From Streptomyces atratus (lineage in GTDB: Bacteria; Actinomycetota; Actinomycetes; Streptomycetales; Streptomycetaceae): 64,000 bases of DNA. The translations under genes and the position numbers were made by a program. Where the stretch lies: assembly GCF_014648655.1 (NCBI RefSeq), contig NZ_BMRN01000007.1, forward strand, positions 1 to 64,000, read 5' to 3'. Below are positions 18,553 through 27,833 of this stretch, piece by piece. How positions within the stretch are numbered: the first letter of the stretch is position 1; every line of letters starts with the position of its first letter. The notes below the pieces were generated by a model, which saw nothing but the letters and a program-made list of their open reading frames with translations, searched no databases and was not told where the DNA came from.

Positions 18553-18590
18553 GGAGGCCCGCCCGGAACATCTGTTCCGGGCGGGCCTCC
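18553..18590 (-). terminator. Probable terminator of ileS
   Basis: A perfect 18-bp stem (18553-18570 and 18573-18590) lies 12 bases after the ileS stop. No T-run follows on the minus strand, as is common for GC-rich actinobacterial terminators. Confidence 0.75.
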
Positions 18591-18602
18591 GATGTACTTG
18601 GG

Positions 18603-21600
18603 CTACTGCTCCGTCTTGCGGAGGCGGAACGTCAGAGACAGGCCCTCGTCCTCGAACGGGGTGCCGTATGCCGTGTTCGCCTCGCCCTGGGCGTAGTCCA
18701 GGGCCAGGACCTCGTCCGCGATCAGGGCCGCGTGCTCGGTCAGGGCTTCCACCGTGGCGGGGGAGGTGGACGTCCAGCGGACGGCGATGCGGTCCGCGAC
18801 GTCCAGGCCGCTGTTCTTGCGGGCCTCCTGGATGAGGCGGATCGCGTCACGGGCGAGGCCCGCGCGCCGCAGTTCCGGGGTGATCTCCAGATCCAGGGCG
18901 ACCGTCGCGCCCGAGTCGGACGCCACCGACCAGCCCTCGCGAGGCGTCTCGGTGATGATCACCTCGTCGGGGGAGAGGGTGACCGTCTCGCCGTCCACCT
19001 CGACCGACGCCGTGCCCTCGCGCAGGGCCAGCGAGAGCGCTGCCGCGTCGGCGTTCGCGACGGCCTTCGCGACCGCCTGGACGCCCTTGCCGAACCGCTT
19101 GCCGAGCGCACGGAAGTTCGCCTTCGCGGTGGTGTCGACCAGTGAACCGCCGACTTCGGAGAGGGAGGCCAGCGAGGAGACGTTCAGCTCCTCCGTGATC
19201 TGGGCGTGCAGCTCGGGGGAGAGGGACTCGAAGCCTGCCGCTGCGACCAGGGCCCTGGACAGCGGCTGACGGGTCTTGACGCCCGACTCGGCGCGGGTGG
19301 CCCGGCCCAGCTCGACCAGGCGGCGAACCAGCGCCATCTGGGTGGAGAGCGTCGGGTCGATGACCGCGAGGTCCGCCTTCGGCCAGGCGGACAGGTGGAC
19401 CGACTCGGGGGCGTCCGGGGTGACCGGAGCCACCAGGTCCTGCCAGACCCGCTCGGTGATGAACGGGGTGAGCGGGGCCATCAGCCGGGTCACCGTCTCG
19501 ATGACCTCGTGCAGGGTGCGCAGGGCCGCCTTGTCGCCCTGCCAGAAGCGGCGGCGCGAGCGGCGTACGTACCAGTTGGACAGATCGTCGACGAACGCGG
19601 ACAGGAGCTTGCCGGCGCGCTGGGTGTCGTAACCCTCCAGAGCCTGCGTGACCTGGTCCACCAGTGCGTTCAGCTCGCTCAGCAGCCAGCGGTCCAGGAC
19701 CGTGCGGTCCGCAGGGGCCGGGTCGGCCGCGGATGGCGCCCAGCCCGACGTACGGGCGTACAGGGCCTGGAAGGCGACCGTGTTCCAGTACGTCAGGAGG
19801 GTCTTGCGGACGACCTCCTGGATCGTGTTGTGGCCGACGCGGCGCGCCGCCCACGGGGAGCCGCCCGCCGCCATGAACCAGCGCACCGCGTCGGCGCCGT
19901 GCTGATCCATGAGGGGGATCGGCTGAAGGATGTTCCCGAGGTGCTTGGACATCTTGCGGCCGTCCTCGGCGAGGATGTGGCCCAGGCAGACCACGTTCTC
20001 GTAGGACGACTTGTCGAACACCAGCGTGCCGACCGCCATCAGCGTGTAGAACCAGCCGCGGGTCTGGTCGATGGCCTCCGAGATGAACTGCGCCGGGTAG
20101 CGGCTCTCGAAGATCTCCTTGTTCTTGTACGGGTAGCCCCACTGCGCGAACGGCATCGAGCCCGAGTCGTACCAGGCGTCGATGACCTCCGGGACGCGGT
20201 ACGCCTCCAGCTGGCAGTTCTCGTGCGAGCAGGTGAACGTGATCTCGTCGATGAACGGGCGGTGCGGGTCGAGACCGGAGAGGTCGGTGCCGGTGAGCTC
20301 GCTGAGCTCGGCGCGCGAGCCGACGCAGGTGAGGTGGCTGTCCTCGCAGCGCCAGATCGGCAGCGGGGTGCCCCAGTAGCGGTTACGGGACAGCGCCCAG
20401 TCGACGTTGTTGTTCAGCCAGTCACCGAAGCGGCCGTTCTTGACCGAGTCGGGGAACCAGTTGGTCTTCTCGTTCTCCTCGAGCAGCCGGTTCTTGATGG
20501 CGGTCGTCCGGATGTACCAGGACGGCTGCGCGTAATAGAGCAGCGCGGTGTGGCAGCGCCAGCAGTGCGGGTAGCTGTGCTCGTAAGGGACGTGCCGGAA
20601 GAGCTTGCCGCGGGCGGCCAGATCCTCGGTGAGCGCCTCGTCGGCCTTCTTGAAGAAGACGCCACCGACCAGCGGCAGGTTCTCCTCGAACGTGCCGTCG
20701 GGGCGGACCGGGTTCACGACCGGGAGGCCGTAGGCGCGGCAGACGACGAGGTCGTCGGCGCCGAAGGCCGGGGACTGGTGGACCAGACCCGTACCGTCCT
20801 CGGTCGTCACGTACTCGGCGTTGACCACGTAATGGGCTTCCGCCGGGAAGTCGACGAGGGTGAACGGCCGCTCGTACGTCCAGCGCTCCATCTCGCGGCC
20901 GGTGAAGGTCTGGCCAGTGGTCTCCCAGCCTTCGCCCAGCGCCTTCTCGACGAGCGGCTGCGCCACGACGAGCTTCTCCTCGCCGTTGGTCGCGACGACG
21001 TAGGTGACGTCGGGGTGCGCCGCGACGGCGGTGTTGGAGACCAGGGTCCAGGGGGTGGTGGTCCAGACGAGGAGCGAGGCATCGCCGGCCAGCGGGCCGG
21101 AGGTGAGGGGGAAGCGTACGAAGACCGACGGGTCGACCACGGTCTCGTAACCCTGCGCCAGCTCGTGGTCCGAGAGGCCGGTGCCGCAGCGGGGGCACCA
21201 GGGGGCGACGCGGTGGTCCTGGACCAGCAGGCCCTTATTGAAGATCTCCTTCAGGGACCACCACACCGACTCGACGTACTCGGGGTCCATCGTGCGGTAG
21301 GCGTCGTCGAGGTCGACCCAGTAGCCCATCCGGGTCGTGAGCTCGGTGAACGCGTCGGTGTGACGGGTCACGGACTCGCGGCACCTGGCGTTGAACTCGG
21401 CGATGCCGTACGCCTCGATGTCCTTCTTGCCGTTGAAGCCCAGCTCCTTCTCGACCGCGAGCTCGACCGGCAGTCCGTGGCAGTCCCAGCCGGCCTTGCG
21501 GCCGACGTGGTAGCCCTGCATGGTGCGGAAGCGGGGGAAGACGTCCTTGAAGACGCGGGCCTCGATGTGGTGGGCGCCGGGCATACCGTTGGCGGTGGGC

Positions 21601-21752
21601 GGGCCCTCGTAGAAGACCCACTCGGGGCGGCCCTCGGACTGTTCGAGGCTCTTGGCGAAGACCTTGCTCTCGCGCCAGAAATCGAGCACGGCGTGCTCCA
21701 GCGCGGGCAGGTCGACCTGGGCGGGTACCTGGCGGTACTGCGGCGATGTCAT
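18603..21752 (-). CDS. ileS: Isoleucyl-tRNA synthetase, type 2 (IleRS2)
   Basis: Charges tRNA-Ile. ATG 21752 is set by GGAGGAAG 8 bases upstream and by the conserved N-terminus, giving 1049 aa, the length of the long eukaryote-like IleRS2 class. Normal class I features include the KMSKHLGN motif, the GWDCHGLPVE segment, a CP1 editing insert, and a C-terminal anticodon and zinc-binding region. The first signature is not HIGH. The sequence reads PTANGMPGAHHIEAR, with Gly-Ala-His-His at residues 59-62, i.e. the GXHH swap of HXGH. This swap is reported to give extreme mupirocin resistance in IleRS2 enzymes. Expression is probably controlled by the T-box leader upstream. Confidence 0.97.
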   Translation of the reverse strand: MTSPQYRQVPAQVDLPALEHAVLDFWRESKVFAKSLEQSEGRPEWVFYEGPPTANGMPGAHHIEARVFKDVFPRFRTMQGYHVGRKAGWDCHGLPVELAVEKELGFNGKKDIEAYGIAEFNARCRESVTRHTDAFTELTTRMGYWVDLDDAYRTMDPEYVESVWWSLKEIFNKGLLVQDHRVAPWCPRCGTGLSDHELAQGYETVVDPSVFVRFPLTSGPLAGDASLLVWTTTPWTLVSNTAVAAHPDVTYVVATNGEEKLVVAQPLVEKALGEGWETTGQTFTGREMERWTYERPFTLVDFPAEAHYVVNAEYVTTEDGTGLVHQSPAFGADDLVVCRAYGLPVVNPVRPDGTFEENLPLVGGVFFKKADEALTEDLAARGKLFRHVPYEHSYPHCWRCHTALLYYAQPSWYIRTTAIKNRLLEENEKTNWFPDSVKNGRFGDWLNNNVDWALSRNRYWGTPLPIWRCEDSHLTCVGSRAELSELTGTDLSGLDPHRPFIDEITFTCSHENCQLEAYRVPEVIDAWYDSGSMPFAQWGYPYKNKEIFESRYPAQFISEAIDQTRGWFYTLMAVGTLVFDKSSYENVVCLGHILAEDGRKMSKHLGNILQPIPLMDQHGADAVRWFMAAGGSPWAARRVGHNTIQEVVRKTLLTYWNTVAFQALYARTSGWAPSAADPAPADRTVLDRWLLSELNALVDQVTQALEGYDTQRAGKLLSAFVDDLSNWYVRRSRRRFWQGDKAALRTLHEVIETVTRLMAPLTPFITERVWQDLVAPVTPDAPESVHLSAWPKADLAVIDPTLSTQMALVRRLVELGRATRAESGVKTRQPLSRALVAAAGFESLSPELHAQITEELNVSSLASLSEVGGSLVDTTAKANFRALGKRFGKGVQAVAKAVANADAAALSLALREGTASVEVDGETVTLSPDEVIITETPREGWSVASDSGATVALDLEITPELRRAGLARDAIRLIQEARKNSGLDVADRIAVRWTSTSPATVEALTEHAALIADEVLALDYAQGEANTAYGTPFEDEGLSLTFRLRKTEQ

Positions 21753-22014
21753 GGGCGGACTTCCTCCGGCGGGCGTTTTCCACTTCCGTCGGAGGGACGA
21801 GAGCCTCATCGACTCCCGCGGTACCACCCTCCTTGGCCCCGGGTGTGCACCCGTGGCCCCCTCATTGGGGTCGCGATGCCGGTTCTACTCGCCTTGCGGC
21901 TTTCTTCCGACGGCTCCGGGTGATCTTCACGACGCGCTCGCCCCCGGGCTCGCACCGTCCCCGGGTCGCTCCTGGCTGCGTACGACGCTACTCGTCCCAT
22001 CCACGCCTCTCGCT
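21753..22014 (-). ncRNA. T-box riboswitch leader of ileS (translational type)
   Basis: On the minus strand the canonical T-box AGGGTGGTACCGCG is at 21830-21817; its TGGT can pair with the ACCA end of uncharged tRNA. CCCTCC (21796-21791) can pair either with GGAGGG just before the T-box (21832-21827), forming the antisequestrator, or through CCTCCG (21795-21790) with CGGAGG (21768-21763), which covers the ileS ribosome binding site. There is no terminator T-run, so control should be at translation start. An ATC triplet at 21924-21922, within GTGAAGATCACCC, is a candidate Ile specifier. Ultra-short stem I ileS T-boxes of this kind are known in actinobacteria. The 5' limit is estimated. Confidence 0.88.
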
Positions 22015-22020
22015 GAGGCC

Positions 22021-22026
22021 AGTGTA
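22021..22026 (-). promoter_or_regulatory. Candidate -10 of the ileS leader promoter
   Basis: TACACT on the minus strand fits TAnnnT and would start transcription just before the T-box leader. No clear -35 is visible 17-18 bases upstream. Confidence 0.35.
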
Positions 22027-22293
22027 CGGGCCCGTACGGGCGACGGCCGACCGGTTTAACCCGTGGGGCGGGGCGTGACCCGAATGGGCAGACGCGGACG
22101 TACGGAGTCCGGGCGGGGGGCCGGGAGGCGGATAACCCGGCGGGGAGCTGGGCACAACGGATTCAGGCGCGTCGGTATCCGGACACGGGGAGGGGCGATT
22201 CGGCGGCGTGCCCCGTTGCCGCGGGGCTGGGGTCGATTTATCGTCCCAGCACGATTCGCGTGCAAGATCACAATATGTGAAGGGGCCGCGGCC

Positions 22294-23112
22294 ATGGTGG
22301 CGAAGAAGACCGCCGCGAAGAAGTCGGCGTCAGCGAGATCCACGGGTGCGGCGGCCGGGAGGACGAGCGGAGAGGCGGGTTCGCAGAGCGGTTCGCAGGC
22401 GGGTGCGGAGTCGGCGGATGCAGAGACCGGCCCGACGGCAGCGGCCGTGAAAAAGGCGGCTGCGAAGAAGACCGCAGCCCGGAAGCGGGTGGCGCCCGCC
22501 GAGCACGCGGCACAGGCCAAGAAGGCACCTGCGAAGAAGAGCGCGGTCAAGAAGGCTTCGAAGAAGGCCGCTGCGGCGGCCACGGTGGCGGCCGAGTCCG
22601 CCGAGCAGACGGGAGCCCACACGGTGGTAGCCAAGAAGAGCGCGGCCCGGACCCGCACGGCCGGCAAGGGCGCGGCGCCCGTGCCCCCGGCCCGGGCAGT
22701 CGCCACGACAGCCCCGGGCGAGCTGGCGGTCCGGCCGGGTGAGGATCCCTGGACGCCGGAAGAGGTCGAAGAGGCACGGGCCGTGCTGAGCAGCGAGATC
22801 ATGCGGCTGCGCAGTGAGCTGGAGGCCGCGAGTGCCGCACTCGCCGGGCTGATGCGCGACTCCGGCGACGGGGCGGGTGACGACGAGGCGGACACCGGCA
22901 CCAAGAACATCACCCGCGAGCACGAGATGTCGCTCGCCGCCAACGCCCAGGAGATGCTGGACCAGACCGAGCGGGCCCTGGCCCGGCTCGACGCCGGGAC
23001 GTACGGACTGTGCGAGGTCTGCGGCAATCCGATCGGCAAGGCGCGGATGCAGGCGTTCCCCCGCGCCACGCTCTGCGTCGAGGACAAACAGAAGCAGGAG
23101 CGCCGCGGTTGA
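22294..23112 (+). CDS. DksA/TraR-type zinc-finger protein with histone-like N-terminus
   Basis: 272-aa two-part protein. Residues 1-125 are Ala/Lys-rich with repeated AAKK, PAKK and VKK units like bacterial histone H1-type tails, so DNA binding is plausible. Residues 150-272 contain a helical coiled-coil hairpin and a TraR/DksA C-terminal finger. That finger has Cys240, Cys243 and Cys261, but Asp264 stands where the fourth Cys is expected (LCVEDKQ). ATG 22294 is chosen because AAGGGG lies 8 bases upstream; an upstream frame has Arg-rich, non-conserved sequence. DksA-like proteins modulate RNA polymerase. Whether this one does is unknown. It is divergent from ileS and upstream of lspA. Confidence 0.85.
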   Translation: MVAKKTAAKKSASARSTGAAAGRTSGEAGSQSGSQAGAESADAETGPTAAAVKKAAAKKTAARKRVAPAEHAAQAKKAPAKKSAVKKASKKAAAAATVAAESAEQTGAHTVVAKKSAARTRTAGKGAAPVPPARAVATTAPGELAVRPGEDPWTPEEVEEARAVLSSEIMRLRSELEAASAALAGLMRDSGDGAGDDEADTGTKNITREHEMSLAANAQEMLDQTERALARLDAGTYGLCEVCGNPIGKARMQAFPRATLCVEDKQKQERRG

Positions 23113-23170
23113 TCCGTGGCTGTGTGTCGTACCCTCGTCCTCAGTCAGGAACCTAGGTTGAGGGACTCAC

Positions 23171-23761
23171 GTGGCAGAGGCGGAGCGCATCATCGGTACG
23201 CCGGACATCCCCGATGCTGAGGGGACCGAAGGGGACGAGGCCGAGAACCGGGTCGAGGAGACGGCCCCGAGCAGGGGCAAGCGGAGAATCATGGTGCTTT
23301 TCGCCGTGGCCGTCTTCGCCTATCTGCTCGACCTGATCAGCAAGATGATCGTGGTCGCGAAGCTGGAACACCACCCGCCGGTCGAGATCGTCGGCGACTG
23401 GCTGAAGCTCGACGCGATCCGTAACGCGGGCGCCGCGTTCGGCATCGGTGAGGCCTTCACGATCATCTTCACCTTCATCGCGGCGACCGTCATCGTCGTG
23501 ATCGCCCGCCTCGCCCGCAAGCTCTACAGCCTGCCGTGGGCCATCGCGCTCGGCCTGCTGCTCGGCGGTGCGCTCGGTAATCTCACCGACCGCATCTTCC
23601 GCGCTCCCGGCGCCTTCGAGGGCGCGGTGGTGGACTTCATCGCCCCCGCGCACTTCGCCGTCTTCAACCTTGCCGACTCCGCGATCGTCTGCGGCGGCAT
23701 CCTGATCGTGATCCTTTCCTTCAAGGGCCTGGACCCCGACGGGACCGTGCACAAGGACTAG
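23171..23761 (+). CDS. lspA: Lipoprotein signal peptidase LspA
   Basis: Membrane aspartic peptidase that removes signal peptides from prolipoproteins after lipid attachment. The 196-aa protein starts at GTG 23171 (GAGGGA upstream). It has a charged N-terminal tail of about 38 residues and four hydrophobic helices. The catalytic aspartates are Asp140 in [13 protein letters not shown] and Asp169 in [11 protein letters not shown]. The tail is longer than in E. coli but usual for Streptomyces. rluD follows after 23 bases, a widely conserved pairing. Confidence 0.96.
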   Translation: MAEAERIIGTPDIPDAEGTEGDEAENRVEETAPSRGKRRIMVLFAVAVFAYLLDLISKMIVVAKLEHHPPVEIVGDWLKLDAIRNAGAAFGIGEAFTIIFTFIAATVIVVIARLARKLYSLPWAIALGLLLGGALGNLTDRIFRAPGAFEGAVVDFIAPAHFAVFNLADSAIVCGGILIVILSFKGLDPDGTVHKD

Positions 23762-23784
23762 CGGGCGCAAGGCATACTCGACAG

Positions 23785-24726
23785 GTGAGTACGTATCCCG
23801 AGGTCCGCACCCTGCCCGTACCCGACGGTCTGGAAGGCGAGCGTGTCGACGCCGTCATTTCCCGGATGTTCGGTTTCTCCCGCACCCGGGCCGCCGACCT
23901 GGCCGCTGCCGGGAAGGTGCAGGTGGACGGCGCGGTGGTCGGGAAGTCCGAGCGGGTACGGGGCGGTGCCTGGCTGGAAGTGGAGATGCCGCAGGCGCCC
24001 GCTCCGGTGCAGATCGTCGCCGAGCCCGTCGAGGGCATGGAGATCGTGCACGACGACGACGACATCGTCGTGATCGTGAAGCCGGTCGGGGTCGCCGCCC
24101 ACCCGAGCCCCGGCTGGACCGGCACGACCGTCATCGGCGGTCTCGCCGCGGCCGGGTACCGGATCTCGACGTCCGGCGCCGCCGAGCGCCAGGGCATCGT
24201 CCACCGCCTCGACGTCGGCACCTCCGGCCTGATGGTCGTCGCCAAGTCCGAGCGGGCCTACACCCTGCTGAAGGCCCAGTTCCGCGACCGGGTCGTCGAG
24301 AAGAAGTACCACGCGCTGGTACAGGGCCACCCGGACCCGATGAGCGGCACCATCGACGCCCCCATCGGGCGTCACCCCAACCTCGACTACAAGTGGGCCG
24401 TCACGGCCGAGGGCAAGCCCTCTGTGACGCACTACGACCTCATCGAGGCCTACCGGGCCGCCAGCCTCCTGGACATCAAGCTGGAGACGGGCCGCACCCA
24501 CCAGATCCGGGTGCACATGTCCGCCCACCGCCACCCCTGCGTCGGTGACCTCACCTACGGCGCCGACCCGACGATGGCCAAGCGCCTCGGCCTGACGAGG
24601 CAGTGGCTGCACGCCGTCCGGCTCGGCTTCGAGCACCCGTCCGACGGCAGCTGGGTGGAGTTCTCCAGCAACTACCCGGACGACCTCCAGCAGGCCCTGG
24701 ACAAGATCGCGGCGGAGAGTGAATGA
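23785..24726 (+). CDS. Pseudouridine synthase, RluA/RluD family
   Basis: Converts uridines to pseudouridine in rRNA, most likely 23S helix 69 if it is a true RluD. The 313-aa product has an N-terminal S4 RNA-binding domain ([30 protein letters not shown]) and a catalytic domain with [15 protein letters not shown], where Asp143 is the catalytic residue. The later motifs KKYHALVQG and [12 protein letters not shown] are present. It is translated just after lspA, and its stop overlaps the next ATG. The exact target cannot be fixed from sequence. Confidence 0.93.
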   Translation: MSTYPEVRTLPVPDGLEGERVDAVISRMFGFSRTRAADLAAAGKVQVDGAVVGKSERVRGGAWLEVEMPQAPAPVQIVAEPVEGMEIVHDDDDIVVIVKPVGVAAHPSPGWTGTTVIGGLAAAGYRISTSGAAERQGIVHRLDVGTSGLMVVAKSERAYTLLKAQFRDRVVEKKYHALVQGHPDPMSGTIDAPIGRHPNLDYKWAVTAEGKPSVTHYDLIEAYRAASLLDIKLETGRTHQIRVHMSAHRHPCVGDLTYGADPTMAKRLGLTRQWLHAVRLGFEHPSDGSWVEFSSNYPDDLQQALDKIAAESE

Positions 24727-25199
24727 CCGGCACGTCCGCCCCGTACACCACCCGTACCGTCGTCGAGGAGCAGGACCGCGCCGCCTGTTTCCAGGTCCGC
24801 AAGGACGTCTTCGTCGGCGAGCAGAACGTGCCCGAGGAGATCGAGTACGACGCCTACGACGCTGACGCGGTGCATGTGATCGCCGTCGCGGCGGACGGCT
24901 CCGCGCTCGGTACCGGGCGGCTGCTGCACGGTCCGGCCGCCGTCGCCAAGACCGGTGGCGACCTCACCGTGGGCTCGCTCGGCAGGCTGGCGGTGACCAA
25001 GCGGGCGCGCGGTCTCGGCGTCGGCGCGGCGCTGGTCCGGGCCATTGAGGACGCGGCCCGTGAGCTCGGTCTGGCCGCCGTCGATCTGCACGCCCAGACC
25101 CATGCGCTCGGCTTCTACGAGCGGCTCGGGTATGTGGTGTACGGCCCCGAATTCCCGGACGCCGGGATCGCCCACCGGGCGATGCGCCGCGCTCTGTAG
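24723..25199 (+). CDS. GNAT-family N-acetyltransferase
   Basis: 158-aa single-domain acetyltransferase. Acetyl-CoA-binding motif A is [25 protein letters not shown], and the end [18 protein letters not shown] is typical. The N-terminal [21 protein letters not shown] resembles ElaA-like GNAT proteins. The substrate is unknown. The ATG overlaps the preceding stop (ATGA), so it is coupled to the rluD-like gene. It is followed by a converging gene remnant. Confidence 0.88.
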   Translation: MTGTSAPYTTRTVVEEQDRAACFQVRKDVFVGEQNVPEEIEYDAYDADAVHVIAVAADGSALGTGRLLHGPAAVAKTGGDLTVGSLGRLAVTKRARGLGVGAALVRAIEDAARELGLAAVDLHAQTHALGFYERLGYVVYGPEFPDAGIAHRAMRRAL

Positions 25200-25266
25200 C
25201 AAGCGAACGAGTGCCGGGGGCCGCCCGGGCCGCACGGAGCGAGCGGCACCCCCGCATACGTCCGGG

Positions 25267-26145
25267 TCAGCCCGGCAGGCCCCAGCGTGTCCACGTCCCG
25301 TTCGACGGCACATCGCGCGGTCCCGTCCCGGGGCGGCGCGCGCCGTGCGGAGTGACCACCGCCGTGCCACCGCGCGGCAGGGCGACCGTGATCCGGCCCG
25401 GTCCGGCCTCCCGCCAGTGCAGCGGGCGCCCGTGCGCGTCCCGTACGTCGATCCGGCCCGCGACGGAGTGGTCCAGGGTCAGCGGGGCGCCCGCCTCGCT
25501 GTGTACCCGTACCCAGTGCGTGGCGCCGCCGGAGCGGTCCGCGTCCACGAGGAAGGCGCCCTGGGTGCGCAGTGACGCGATCGACGCGTCCGCCCAGCGG
25601 TCCGAGACGGACGGGAAGACCTTCACCACCCCCTCGTGGCCCTGCACCACCATGTCGAGCATCGACTGGGCGGCGGACAGCGGGCTCTCCAGGGCGAGGT
25701 TCTTGCCCTCCCGGTACATCGTGTTGACGGTCATCTGGCAGTCCGAGACCACCTTCAGATCGGTGAAGAAGGTCAGGAAGTCGAGGGCCTTCTCCGGCTC
25801 GTCCATCACCGAGTACATGGACGAGGCGGTGGCGTAGCTGTAGCCGTGCCACAGCTGCTGCATGGAGACCCAGTGGTTCATGGAGCGCTGCATCACATCG
25901 CGGTCCCCGGCCCGGTCCCAGTTCCGTTCGCGCAGCGGGTAGAGCCAGAGCAGATGCGAGTGGTGCCGGTGCGAGTCGGCGAGCGGGACGGCCTTGCCGA
26001 TCACGACGCCGGCCGCCGGGTCCTCGGCGTACGGGGTGAGCCTTCGGTCGATGTCCTGCCAGTGCTTCAGCCGCGGATCGTTGTCGCGCAGCAGCTTCGC
26101 CGACGCATGGTCGGTCAGAGAGGCATATATCGAGGGGGTGTTGTC
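25267..26145 (-). pseudogene. C-terminal remnant of a GH95-like glycoside hydrolase
   Basis: The minus strand encodes about 290 residues without a start codon at the expected place. The segment DSHRHHSHLLWLYPL resembles the conserved His-containing region of family GH95 (alpha-fucosidase group), and the end GGTAVVTPHGARR resembles its C-terminal beta domain. Everything upstream, including most of the catalytic barrel, is missing. Homology appears to stop near 26145, just before the promoter of the antiporter gene. It is most simply a decayed gene whose 5' part was lost by deletion. Assignment to GH95 is from memory of motifs. Confidence 0.6.
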
Positions 26146-26187
26146 TGGATTCCGGGCCTTGCGTGGCAGGCTTGAAGTCCAGATCGA

Positions 26188-26204
26188 CCGACCAAAGAGG
26201 TCGG
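26188..26204. promoter_or_regulatory. Inverted repeat before the antiporter gene
   Basis: CCGACC and GGTCGG arms flank AAAGA, 25 bases before the GTG start. It could be an operator or a short leader hairpin. Function is not shown. Confidence 0.35.
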
Positions 26205-26229
26205 CTCGCCGCGTTCCGGAAGGCGCCTC

Positions 26230-27816
26230 GTGGACCAAATGGCACTGCTCCTGCTGCTGTTGCTCGGAGCTGTGGTGACGGTGCCACTCGGGGAGCGTCT
26301 CGGACTGCCGGCGCCGGTGCTGATGACGCTCGCCGGAGTCGGCATGGCGTTCCTCAGCTTTGTGCCGAATGTGGACATCCCGCCCGAGATCATTCTTCCC
26401 GCGCTGCTGCCGCCGCTGCTCTACGCCTCCGTGCAGCGCACCTCCTGGCGGCAGTTCGCCGCCAATAAACGACCGATCTTTCTGCTGGCCGTGGCGCTGG
26501 TCTTCATCACGACGGCCGCCGTCGCCGCGGTCGCCAACGCGATCGTCCCCGGACTGCCCATCGCCGCCGCCGTGGCACTCGGCGCGCTCGTCGCCCCGCC
26601 CGACCCGGTCGCGGCGACGGCCGTCGCGGGCTCGGTCGGGCTGCCCCGCAGACTCGTCTCCATCCTGGAGGGCGAGGGGCTGTTCAACGATGTGACCGCG
26701 ATCGTGCTGTACCACGTGGCGATCGCCGCCGCGGTGAGCGGCACGTTCTCGCTGCCGGAGGCGTTCGGGCTGCTGATCCTCTCCGCGGTCGTCGCCGTGG
26801 CGGTGGGTGTCGCGCTCGGCTGGATCACCATCAAACTCATGGGCCTGCTCGGCGATGCCACGCTCCAGGTCGGCCTCACCCTGCTGGTGCCGTTCGTCAG
26901 CTATGTCCTCGCGGAGGAGCTGATGGGGTCGGGTGTCCTCGCCGTCCTCACCACCGCGCTCTTTCTCGCCGAGCACACCGCCGACGCCGACGACGTCCTC
27001 GGGCGGCTCACCGGCCGTACCTTCTGGGAGATCGTCGACACCCTCGTCACCGGGATCGCCTTCGGGCTGATCGGCCTCGAACTGCACAACGTCTTCGGGA
27101 CGGCCGACGGGCGCGAGCTCCAGATGCTCGGCTGGGGCCTGGCCGTCGTCGCGGTCGTCGTCGGCGTACGGCTGCTGTATCTGCTGCCCGCGACCTGGCT
27201 CGCCAAGCGGCTGCACACCCGGCGCGACGTCAGCGAGGAGATCCCCACCAGCTGGCGGGAGACCGTCGTCATGTGGTGGTCCGGGATGCGGGGAGTGGCC
27301 TCGGTCGCGCTGGCGCTCGCGATTCCGCTGAAGACGGACGACGGGAAGCCGTTCCCGGGCCGTGACGAGATCGTCTTCATCGCCTTCGCCGTGATCATGG
27401 CCACGCTTGTCGTCCAGGGACTCACCCTGCCGTGGCTGGTCCGCAAGCTACGGGTCCGGGCGGACACGGACGCCGAGGAGGCGCTGGAGAAGGACCTCGC
27501 GATCCGCGCCGCGAAGGCCGCGAAGCAGCGGCTCAAGGAGATCCGGGAGGTCGAGGAGTTCCCGGACGAGGTCGCGGAGCGGCTGCAGCGGCTGGCGTAC
27601 GACGTGGGGGCGCGGATCAGCCCCGACATGGTCGACGACGAGCGCCGCGAGGCGTACGCGAAGCGCGCCGAACGCTTCAAGGCGATCAACCGCGTCCAGC
27701 GCGAAATGATGTCGGCCGCCCGCCACGCGGTGCTCTCGGCCCGCAACGAGGCGGGCACGGACCCGGAGGTCGTCGACCGGGTGCTGCGGCAGCTGGACGT
27801 ACGCAGCCTGCGGTGA
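26230..27816 (+). CDS. Cation/proton antiporter, CPA1 (NhaP/NHE) family
   Basis: 528-aa membrane exchanger, likely Na+/H+ or K+/H+. About 12 hydrophobic segments span residues 3-410. The ion-binding region GEGLFNDVTAIV carries Asn153-Asp154, the ND signature of electroneutral CPA1 exchangers. Conserved APPDPVAATAV and WSGMRGVASVALALAIPL are present. A soluble helical tail (about 410-528), rich in Arg, Glu and Lys, ends the protein and is probably regulatory. GTG 26230 has GGAAGG just upstream. It converges with the MscS gene, with only 17 bases between the stops. Ion specificity cannot be told from sequence. Confidence 0.9.
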   Translation: MDQMALLLLLLLGAVVTVPLGERLGLPAPVLMTLAGVGMAFLSFVPNVDIPPEIILPALLPPLLYASVQRTSWRQFAANKRPIFLLAVALVFITTAAVAAVANAIVPGLPIAAAVALGALVAPPDPVAATAVAGSVGLPRRLVSILEGEGLFNDVTAIVLYHVAIAAAVSGTFSLPEAFGLLILSAVVAVAVGVALGWITIKLMGLLGDATLQVGLTLLVPFVSYVLAEELMGSGVLAVLTTALFLAEHTADADDVLGRLTGRTFWEIVDTLVTGIAFGLIGLELHNVFGTADGRELQMLGWGLAVVAVVVGVRLLYLLPATWLAKRLHTRRDVSEEIPTSWRETVVMWWSGMRGVASVALALAIPLKTDDGKPFPGRDEIVFIAFAVIMATLVVQGLTLPWLVRKLRVRADTDAEEALEKDLAIRAAKAAKQRLKEIREVEEFPDEVAERLQRLAYDVGARISPDMVDDERREAYAKRAERFKAINRVQREMMSAARHAVLSARNEAGTDPEVVDRVLRQLDVRSLR

Positions 27817-27833
27817 CGAGGCGCCGCGCCCGG

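Noticed and set aside
18383..18835. Coding frame across the divIVA-ileS gap
   Set aside because: It runs through a terminator and a dispersed repeat and then antisense to ileS. No start signal.
19206..21923. A 905-codon plus-strand frame opposite ileS
   Set aside because: Low-complexity shadow translation, no domain, and it would cross the T-box leader. The minus-strand ileS is unambiguous.
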